The notes under the pieces are model-generated. The model saw only the letters and a list, made by a program, of their open reading frames with translations, had not been told where the DNA came from and ran no database searches. 64,000 nt of DNA. Source: Entoloma clypeatum (lineage: Eukaryota > Basidiomycota > Agaricomycetes > Agaricales > Entolomataceae). The stretch is taken from NCBI GenBank assembly GCA_963565915.1, contig OY751491.1, positions 3,658,001 to 3,722,000 on the forward strand, given 5' to 3'. Position numbers and translations under genes: made by a program. Shown here piece after piece: positions 55,571 through 64,000 of this stretch. Within the stretch, counting starts at the first letter, position 1, and the number at the start of each line of letters is the position of its first letter.

Positions 55571-57553
55571 TTTGGTACTGGTGGGAATCTTTCGAAGTGC
55601 TTGATCATTTGGGTGGCCAAGGCGTTTGTGCCAGGTTTCAACAGTGATTTCGCTAGAGATCACGTGGATTTGGTCTTGGCGTATTTCAGTGTCTAACCAA
55701 TAAATGGTTTGTCCGAGAATGTGAGGTGAGAACTGTATTTTGTTCTGGCCTTTGGAGATGTTGATTTCTCCACGCATTCCGTCTACTTTGTAACCATGAT
55801 TAAGGAAGACGCCTAGGGACAATAGGTGTGTGTCCATGTCCGGAATGTAGAATACAGGTCGGAGAAGGTGGGTTTTTATTTCCCCATTTAGGGTATGCCG
55901 TACTGGAACGGCCCCAACTCCGAGAATTTCCAGTTTCTTTCCCTTTTCAGCTGTTTGGACAAATCGCTTAGCCTTGAGAGGCCTGTAGTACGTGAAGTCT
56001 TTAAACTCATGGGTAAAGTGTAATGATGCGCCGGAATCTAAGATCCACTGAGCGCGTTCTCTCTCTTTGCAGTGTGTGCAGGACGCGAAATGTTTGATAT
56101 ATTTTTTGTACAGATCATCACTAAAGAGATCTATACTATCTACATTGGTACTGGCTAATATATATTCAAATGTATGTGCATGATTATTAGTGTTTCCCAT
56201 TTGGTCAAAGTTGAGAGAAGAATGTGACGAACCGTCAAGTTCGATCAGCCCATCTTCGAATTGTTCAGGCCCCATGCGCTCGCTCTGATGGTCAATGTCC
56301 ATCATTCTGAGGGAGTGATCCAACGGCGGAGTAACTCGACGCTGTTTGGATGGCCTTTCGTCAATGTCCGGGATGATGGTATCCAGGATGCGAAGATTTG
56401 ACCCAGAAGGTCGGGCGCCGATTTCTCGGGCAAGTTTCCTAACCTTTTCATTCTTTTTCCACGCAGACGACATCCTAGGAGTCTGTCCGGTGTACTGTGA
56501 CGGAGGCGGGTTCATCCGCTGCAGTAGAGATTGCATCCTCTGGGAGTCGGGCTGGGCGGTACTCAAGGTTGTTCCGCGCCCAGTGATCGTTGTGAGGGTT
56601 GGAGTCGGCAGCAGGGGGAAGTGGATGGCGGGAGCAACAAACTCAACCGTTTCTTCCACATGGTCGGACGTGTTGTCCGCAGTGTTGGCGCTTTTCTTCT
56701 GGTTGCGCCAGCGTCCTTTTCCCTTCTTCTTTTCAGAAGCGGTACTCGGGTCGGTCGAGTTAGGCTGCTTGTCAGCGTCATTCTGCGAGGTACTCGGCTT
56801 TTGCTGCTTTTCCCATTTGGGGTCCTGTCCCTTGCGCTTTGTCCCAGAAATTTTCTTGGCCTGCTCATTGGACGCACGAGTAGACCTGATCGAGTACTTG
56901 CGCCGGTATTCAGAGATGATGCTTTCGGAGACGGCTTTGTAGGTGAAATCATCGGCGTCGTAGACCTGGAAAAGAGCAGTGGAGAGTGACGACCAGGCGT
57001 CGGGAATCGCGTTGGCCAGGATCATTGCCTGCATCAGATCGGGAACGTCGAAGTTTGAATCGGCGAGCCGGGCGAAAAGGGATCCCAGGCGCTCGATTTC
57101 GGGCACGGGGTCGCGTCCAGACAGTTTGTATGTGGCGGCGGCCTTGAAGTCGCCGAAGATGATGGCCGGGGATACCTTGGAATAGGCATCTTTTAACGCT
57201 GCCCATGCTTCAAGGGCCGAGGTGCTGTCCTTGATGTGGCGCCTGATCGGCTCGGAGACCTTTAGGTGTATCGCCCCGAGAGCTATGTCGTCGTCCCTGA
57301 TCCAGGCTTTCTCTTCTTTGCGGAAGCCGGGCTGGTCGACCGTGGCAACCAGCACAGGGGGAGCAGCAGCAGTGGCTCCAGGGGTGGAGACCGTGGTGGT
57401 GAAATCGGCGATGACAGGGCGGACGATGTCGCCAGAGACAATGCGCCAAACTCCTTGATGGAGGAGGTAGGACTTCATCCTTTCGGCCCAGCTTTGGTAG
57501 TCGATGCCGTCAAAGGTGGTGATGGTGTCCATGGCGGAGCGAGAGGTAGACAT
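55560..57553 (-). CDS. Gag-protease of copia G, open frame
   Basis: 669 codons from MSTSRSAMDTITTFDGIDYQ. Residues 10-230 form a UBN2-type Gag (GIDYQSWAERMKSYL, WAALKDAYSKVSP, FARLADSNFDVPDLMQAMIL). A long low-complexity region follows; no CCHC knuckle is seen, although CTHCKERERAQW precedes the protease. The protease motif WILDSGASLHFTHEFKDF is at about residue 505. The pre-integrase motif WHKRLGHPND lies near the end. The frame then meets the deletion near 55560. Confidence 0.85.
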
Positions 57554-57900
57554 TGTGAATGAATCTAAAAAGGGTTCTCAATCAGTGATGTGTTATGAAT
57601 ATGATTCGAGAAAACAATTGAATGATTCCTTATGACATATTCCCTTCAGGAATAGCGGTCATGGGAAAACCCTTTATATGTCAGAAACGTATAAGGTGCG
57701 ATCAACGTTTCCACATGGAGTGTACTATGTCAATCCCCTTAGGGACGCCTCATGACAGGTACTTGTCGTAATGACGTTCCCAGGTTCATATGTGAAGAAG
57801 TAAGACTCAGAACCTAGATCTTTCGATCGGTTCTTTGCCAACCAGGGTAGAGTGGGCAGGTACTCGCTGTTGCCAGTGTTTCCCAAGTCCCTCTGCTATC
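57554..57900 (-). other. Leader of copia G
   Basis: Untranslated leader between the primer site and the gag start, with no reading frame of note. Confidence 0.6.
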
Positions 57901-57914
57901 CGGGGCCCATAACC
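57901..57914 (-). promoter_or_regulatory. Primer-binding site of copia G
   Basis: GGTTATGGGCCCCG on the minus strand, directly after the LTR end CTTCAACA. Same primer type as element F. Confidence 0.8.
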
Positions 57915-58224
57915 TGTTGAAGTTCCACCTGGGCGCTAGCCACAGGTGTACTGAGCAACATAGCTACAGTGGAAGTACTCTAAGATACCGCTATGGTCAC
58001 TTACATGGTTTGGAGGGGTAAGGCTGGTGAGAGCGGTTGAGGCTGGTAAGAGCGATGGAGCTGGTTAAGAGTCAAGAGACAACTTGTTGGTATTGACAGT
58101 TTCCTGGTCTTATATACCATACTACTGTTTGTACCAACCAAACAAGTATGTAAGAAAGATATGTAATGGTCACGTGATGTGATCTAATCTAAATCTAATC
58201 TATGTGATGGGAAAAGTTTCAACA
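57915..58224 (-). repeat. 5' LTR of copia G
   Basis: Termini TGTTGAAG (low end) and TTTCAACA (high end), inverted; 310 bp. A TATA-like GTATATAAG lies near 58115 on the minus strand. Flanked at the high end by ATGGG (58225-58229), within gag H. Confidence 0.85.
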
Positions 58225-58960
58225 ATGGGCCATTATCTTCAACTCGGCCAGAGTCTTAGGTTTGGGGTAGGTCCCTAAAACATCCTTGATATGTTCCGCT
58301 AAACTGGTGTGGTACCAATATTGGAGCACGCCATCATCCCACTGCGTGCAAGCGGAAAGATGTTTGAAATCCACGTTGTAACGTAGGATCTTCTGATTGT
58401 CGTGCATCCGAAGGTGATCCAGACTGTCCTCTGCTTCTCCAGTTGGATCTATTGGTCCGAACTCGGATTGGAGGATGTGCACAAAGGCGGACCAATCGTC
58501 CAACCACACAGTGTCATCGTCGGATTCTCCCAAGAGGGTGGGCTCAAACCATTTGAGTGCAGTTCCTCAGAGGTACAACAGGGCAAAACTGACTTTGTTA
58601 TCATTGTTGTCAAAAGCAGGGTTGTTTCTGAAATATAGTGTGCATTGTGTGAGGAAACTGGTGAGTTTCTGAGAGTCGGAGCCTTCAAGGTTCCTTCGAC
58701 TTATTTTTCGGAGTTTTCAGAGTCTCTCTGCATCGGAGCTCCTGTGTCATAAGCATGATTGCTTCGGCGAGGTTTGGAGTTTGCTTGTGACAGAAAGGGT
58801 TGTTGTCCGCAAGGTCGTTGAAAGGAGATGTCAGAGATTTGTGAAAAGGACGGGATCCTTCAGGAATCAGAGGTCCCTGTGTCTGAGGTGTTCAGAGATG
58901 AGGTGTCAGAGATATGGGGTCAGGTTTGGGTGCAGATTCTTCTGTGGGAAAATCATGGAA
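58225..58960 (-). pseudogene. Ty3/gypsy gag fragment (element H)
   Basis: Reads FALLYL, a stop, GTALKWFEPTLL, then GESDDDTVWLDDWSAFVHIL, QSEFGPIDPTGEAEDSLDHL and TYPKPKTLAELKIMAH, a retrotransposon Gag core. It ends exactly at copia G's LTR. Upstream (58600-58960) the frame is degraded. Confidence 0.8.
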
Positions 58961-59049
58961 CATACATAGAAATGACGCCCTGGTGTCCTGCAGGTTTTGT
59001 CATAACTGGAATTTGAAATACAGATAAGCGAGTGGCAGTTTGAATATAC

Positions 59050-59381
59050 TGTTAAGAACTGATCAACAAAACATCAGAGCTATGTCAGACGTGTCAGAGG
59101 GTCGGAGGGTCGGAGCGCGTGCAACGTAGGGACAAGGACTTGGCTTCAACTTGTGTGTTGCACCCTCGCTAATACATCGGTGTCCTTATTTTGGAGGATC
59201 GGAGGGTCGGAGGTTGGACTCAAGTTAAGAGTCGGAAAGAGGACGGGAGGTGTGATGTCAAATTTAAGTTGATATTCAAACTGAAGCTAATACATGATTC
59301 TACATAAGCTTAAATACTATGTCGGAGGACGTGTGGCTTTGTTGGAGTCGGATAACGAGTGGCTGTCAGAGATGCTTAACA
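59050..59381 (-). repeat. Probable 5' LTR of element H
   Basis: TGTTAAGAACTG to GATGCTTAACA, inverted termini, 332 bp, upstream of gag H. Contains the block AAGGACTTGGCTTCAACTTG shared with D-family LTRs. 58961-59049 would be the leader. Confidence 0.6.
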
Positions 59382-60286
59382 TAAGTAAAGTGGTCGGATG
59401 TAAGTAATGTATGTAGTAACGAGATTCATATACATACAGTAATAAGTATTTGTCAAAATGTCGGAGGTGTTGGAGGTGTCGGAATTGGTCGGAAATCGTC
59501 GGAGCTGATCAGACTGTTACAGTCACACATAAACTTAAGTTGAATTATGATAAGGTTCATTCCTCTGACATAGCTAGCCTAATGTTTCAAAGTCAAGTTA
59601 AGTTAATTGGTCTAAAATGCTTTAACTTTTCATCCATTGTGTGATTTTTTTCATATCTCTAGAGTGATATTAAATGTTTTAAACAACATTTCAATCATTA
59701 TTATGTTACAAATGGCCTGATTTGAATACCTTTGTAACATTTTACAACAATTCAGACCTTATTTCTTTAAACTGGTTAAAGGTTTTTTCAAACTTGGCTT
59801 AATTTAACTTTAACTGCAGTTAATTGCAGTTAAAGTTAACCATCATGAAAACCAGGAAACTTTGAGAAAACAACATATTAGTAGAGCTATCTAAGTAATC
59901 TCAATAATTGGCACAATGGCAATCATAAGCTAAGGTTAATTTGAAGTTATATAACTTGACTCTAAAACACTAGGTGTAGCAGTTGATCAATGTTCACTAC
60001 CTTGACATACCTGCCCATCTTTCCAAACTCTCTTGTCCCTTAGAACATAAGTACACATTGATACATACACACACAATTATAGAGCATCTTATTCAGAGAA
60101 TACTTCCCATTTGTTGTTGCTAGGCAATGGCACGGATAATCCCGTGGATATCCATACATCAACCCTTATCCATATCCATACGGGTAACAACCCTTTTATC
60201 CGAGGGTTTTCAAACCACGGGAACCAAGGGTTTCGTACAGGTACGGGTACCCTCACGGATCACCAGTGAATATTAGCATTACACTA
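59382..60286. other. AT-rich non-coding region with a hairpin
   Basis: No gene. A perfect 15-bp inverted repeat with a 6-nt loop lies at 59804-59839 (TTAACTTTAACTGCA arms). 60121-60280 has repeated CGGATA, CCATAC and ACGGGTA motifs, with ends resembling the 3' terminus of the hAT element beside it. Confidence 0.55.
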
Positions 60287-63200
60287 CTACATATCCTGCT
60301 TTGCCTTAAGACGATGAGCGAGCTCCTCGAGCTCTATCTGCCCCAAAACTTCATCCAACATGCTAACACTTAATACATCCTCATCTTTGACAAGGCCCAT
60401 AAGGCTCCAAGAGCCAAGGCAAAGCAACGCATGGGTGGATGTCGTTGAGAGACGACTACACGTATGAGAGATAACCAGACGGCCACGACTAAATGGCCGT
60501 TCAGCATCAACTGATGTTGCTGGAAAACGAAGTCAATATTTGACATAATCAATAACTAGGGAACACACCAGGAATGCTAAGGTAGTTGAGAGCCATACGG
60601 GACAGACACGGAAAGGTCTTCCGCTTCTCATACCACCACTGAATAGCATCGTGTACATTTTCAGGGTCTGTTGACAGATATAGTTGTAGCTCATCGACAA
60701 CTGGCCTGGACGACGTTGAAGGTGCAGATGAGAGTAGGTTATCGAACATATTTGCCGATGACGAGAGTGCCTGAGTAGAAAATAATTAAGACGAGCAAAT
60801 AAAAAGACAGTCTTTGTATAACACACCGTTTTCTGAGCGCTCGTGGCCACCACTTCCTCCACGTCATCGCTTGATGACAACAATGACAACTCGCTAGTGC
60901 GCCTATTCCTCAATGATGATGCCAGGTGTGTGGATTCGATAGGCCTGTCTGCGTAACACAGATCAAACTCATCGCGAACAAGCTGGCGAGCGGTGTCGAG
61001 CCACTCGCGCTCCCAGCATGCGTCGGTGAAATACTCGAGCTTGTGACGAGGGTGGAGGACTACAATACAGAAAAACAGATTAGGTTAATGTACAAAGAGA
61101 AATGATAACATACCCATGGCAATTCGGTACACCTCTGAAGCATCAGTCATTGAATAGTAATGGTTGAGGGTGCATTTTGCGATTTCAATGCCGGCGCGCA
61201 TAGCGGGACTGTACTTCGGCCCATTTGCTGGACCTTGGGGTTTGATTGCATCTGTGCTGTGAATAGCATGTCGATATGGTCCATTGCCGGGATTACAAAG
61301 GGAAGGTTGGGAGAGCTGCGTGAAAAGAACAGTGTTTCATCCTTGAGGACCTGAAGGTGGTGAGCGTCAGCGAAGCATCCACGACACGAGAGAAACGAGG
61401 GGGGAAAAAATGGCAACAAGGTCAGCCACACCATGAGCGATAGAAACAATGTGAGCTTCTTATATTCAAAGAAACCTCCACACAACAAGGACAGAGCTGA
61501 GAGAAAGGGCAAGAGATGGTTGCAAGAAACAAAGACAGTCAATGGCCAGTCGACGGCAGGGCATCCGCACCAGGAGTCCGAACAAGGGAGATTGTGTTGG
61601 TGTGTTGGTATAGGGCAGAGGGTTAGGGCAAAGGGTGGGTGCTTGTGGGTGCTTGTGGGTGTGTGGGACTTACTTTGAGAATTCCCTCAAGCTGTTCAAC
61701 AATGACCCACTCCTCCTTCGACAGTTCGTACTCGCAAACCTTGTTCTCCCGTTCCGCTGTGAACGTGGTTATTGTGGTATGGTACTTGATAGCGAAGGTC
61801 AACATGTCATACGTCGAGTTCCAGCGTGTTGCAACATCACGCGGCATAATTCGGATTGCCAGCTCCAATGCAACGAGGCATTCCTTCCATGCTGGCAGCA
61901 ATAATGTGGTCGAGTGGATAATTTTGAAGGACAACTTGTAAAGCTGGGCCAGGGGTCAGTATTCATGAGTGTTGAGGCGACGCTAAGTCAAACAATGTTG
62001 CGAGCCCAAACTTAGGAACGAAGTGGAAAGATGATAAGAGAACTGTATTGCCAAGAGACCCAGCGGGAATCTCAAGAGAACAAGCTATCGAATACAAGTG
62101 AAAGTACCCTACTTATATATGTAAATTCCATGAGGCTGCATTGTGGCAGCATCATGCTGCGCGATAATGATAAGATGTCCTCATGTATGATATGATGTAG
62201 ATAAGATAAGATTGAGATAAGATAAGATAAAGTGAAAAGTGAAAATACGATCATAACAATGAGTTAGGTGAGTTTTAAGACACTTACCTTGACTAACACA
62301 TGTTGAACGGGCATGATACTTTTTTTTAGGTCTTCTCGTTCATCAGCGGTCAACGCCTCGATCTCGTCAATCCACCCATCAACATCGTTGTCCTCCAGTG
62401 TCTTGTCCTCATCATTCTCATTGATTGTTGTATGCTCTTTGCTCTCCAGATTTTCTGCCAAGTCTAACAAGTCTCGTTCCTCTTCCGAAAGGTCATTATC
62501 ATTGGTAGTCCTTCGTGCCATGTCAAACTGCTTCAATAAGGACTTTGCAATGAGATTGATGATATGCAGGAAACACCGTGTACGATTCACACCATAGAAT
62601 GCAGGTAGGACCTCTTTGAGCTTCTCAGTCATTGTATCATTGTTTGAAGTGTTATCGCAGGTAACACTCAGGATCTACCATGTCGTATTTTAGTAGGTGT
62701 TTCAATTCATGATGTGGTGCAACTACTCACTTGATGTTCAATCCCATAATCTCTCAAGATTCCTGCGAACGCGAGTGCCAGATTTACACCAGTATGAGAC
62801 TATTCTTATATGTTAGTGTCAGAGCAGACAGTCAATTAGCGACATCAAGCACGATGGAGATCAGACTGCCTTGCAGCTCGAAGTGAGCCGTAATGGCAAC
62901 ATATGCGTGATGATTGGGTGATGTCCATGCATCAGTTCCGAAACTGATAGTGCCATCGTACTCCTATCAATAAATTAAGTTCCACTTGTTCAATAATGTC
63001 TTGCATAGTCTGACCTGGAGCATTTTAGCAATGCGCTCACGTGTTCTACCAAAGACTAACTTGATGTTGCGGGAAACCGTGGACGCGGAAGGGATCCAAT
63101 AGTCAGGGCGACCCGTCTTCATCAAGGTCTTGAAACCATTATCTTCAACGATCTTGAAAGGATGAAGACTCTCTGATACCCAACGAACAATGGCCGCCCT

Positions 63201-63984
63201 AGTTGACCTGTCATTGTGGGATTGAATATTTGAGGGACCAAGAAACTCACTTTGTTTCAGTCCTGGTGTGTTGTCAGTGCGAATATGTTACCTTGTTCTT
63301 GTCTTTTAACTGAAAACTCGCAGTGATTGATCCATTCGCATTCAAGGGTTTGACCACAGAATCTCATGCATCTGTAGCATTATGACATGCATTTGCGGCC
63401 TCCCATGCCTCATCTCCCCAACATGACTTGACATGTTTAATCAAATTGCTTGTTGATGTTTTATCTTTCATATTGAGGTATCGGCGCGCTTTGTATTTGC
63501 ATCCTCTCGCAGCACATGTAAACTGGTGGCATCACTTTCCCTCTTTGTAGATGATTTCAGGGATTGGCTTGTAGAACGCGTAGACCACAGAGGTCCATTT
63601 GCTACTCATACGTTCTGTGACGATTTGTTATGTTGCTTTCTTTCAAGTGTTATGTTGTAATCACTTACTCAGTTCTGCCTCAGAGTCCTCCTGTTCCTCT
63701 TGGGTGGTTTCATCTTCATCGTTGACCTCAATGACTTCAACACATCGACGTTTAGCTGGGCCTGGGCCTGGGCCAGGGTCACTCAGGGTAGGGGCCTCGT
63801 TATCGGTGCTATTGTCTTCTCCATTGAGGTCTGTCCTTTTCTTTCGGGACCGCTTCTTTGATGGACTGAGAAGATTCAATGCCGTTCTTTTGACAGATGA
63901 TGCAATCTTCTTTGCGGTCGTGGCAATTGCCTTGAGAGATTTCGTAGCTGATCTGGCCAATGTGCCGGATTTTGTAGACTGCAT
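60287..63984 (-). CDS. hAT transposase, multi-exon
   Basis: Moves a DNA transposon by cut and paste. An N-terminal basic exon (63984-63661) is followed by a BED zinc finger (FTCAARGCKYKARR, HVKSC, about 63530-63430), EYDGTISFGTDAWTSPNHHA (62970-62900), LPAFYGVNRTRCFLHIINLI (62620-62560), MPRDVATRWNSTYDMLTF (61850-61790) and VIPAMDHID (61290). From 61210 to 60287 three introns (61051-61114 approx, 60826-60771, 60568-60520) keep one frame. This part ends in the dimerisation domain WWYEKRKTFPCLSRMALNYL and LSIPATSVDAERPFSRG. A frameshift may lie near 61230, and the 63000-63400 part has stops I could not resolve by splicing. Confidence 0.75.
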
Positions 63985-64000
63985 ATCACCGGTACGCTTT

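Larger units (their letters stand above)
53180..58224 (-). mobile_element. Ty1/copia element G
   Basis: 5' LTR 58224-57915, primer site 57914-57901, gag-protease 57553-55560, integrase 55570-54630, RT-RNase H 54620-53215. It lacks the end of RNase H, the purine tract and the 3' LTR. It inserted into gypsy gag H at CCCAT (58229-58225). It is less decayed than B, C and D: one long gag-protease frame is open. Confidence 0.9.

Noticed and set aside
1..64000. CRISPR array, rRNA or operon-type organisation
   Set aside because: Repeats are tandem or dispersed without uniform spacers; introns and transposon types are eukaryotic.

Overview
This window looks like a transposon-dense block from a basidiomycete, most likely an agaricomycete. 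The reasons are the 49-71 bp GT-AG introns, the host-type protein families, and the mix of chromodomain Ty3/gypsy, Ty1/copia, Tc1/mariner and hAT elements. I see no prokaryotic gene, rRNA, tRNA or CRISPR array. One 200-bp run of N (52057-52256) is an assembly gap. All readings are by eye, so identities are approximate.

Layout. 1-2510: 168-bp repeat units in both orientations around a dispersed repeat. 2519-12622: a nested stack of three Ty3/gypsy remnants. A (minus, 2519-4850) sits in B (minus, to 11184), which sits in C (plus, to 12622). B's RNase H is split by a 1252-bp TG..CA element. 13743-14038: A-tailed 3' end of a non-LTR-like element. 14060-15018: an apparently intact spliced host-family gene (DUF6698-like). 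16042-17705: a complete Tc1/mariner element with an uninterrupted transposase. 18497-23351: half of an LTR, one end of a hAT-like element, a dispersed repeat, a minisatellite and the 5' part of copia element F.

23357-40927 is a near-perfect palindrome. Two 6424-bp arms mirror each other with no indel; every pair of mirrored coordinates adds to 64284. Each arm carries a gypsy derivative E that has lost RT and RNase H, inserted in copia F with target duplication GGCAT. The spacer holds gypsy D. D has an antisense, intron-containing gene that encodes a coiled-coil protein with a Zn2Cys6-spaced cysteine array.

40928-42593: 3' ends of two more gypsy elements. 42594-46660: a deaminase-like host gene broken by a solo LTR and a second copy of the 1.28-kb TG..CA element. 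47111-48256: another host-type pseudogene. 48365-50855: a TIR-bounded region. 51384-53150: a gag fragment, a second A-tailed retroposon end, the gap and a hAT N-terminal region. 53180-58224: copia G, inserted in gypsy gag H. 60287-63984: a large multi-exon hAT transposase.

Three things tie the window together. First, two split target duplications (CACTC for F; GTCTCCAC for the hAT-like element) show that the two sides of the palindrome come from one ancestral locus that was folded back, in the genome or in the assembly. Second, inactivating changes repeatedly look like CpG transitions: CGA to TGA, and YLDD to YLND or YLDN. Third, a few genes stand out as undecayed: the Tc1 transposase, the 14-kb host gene and the C-terminal half of the hAT transposase.
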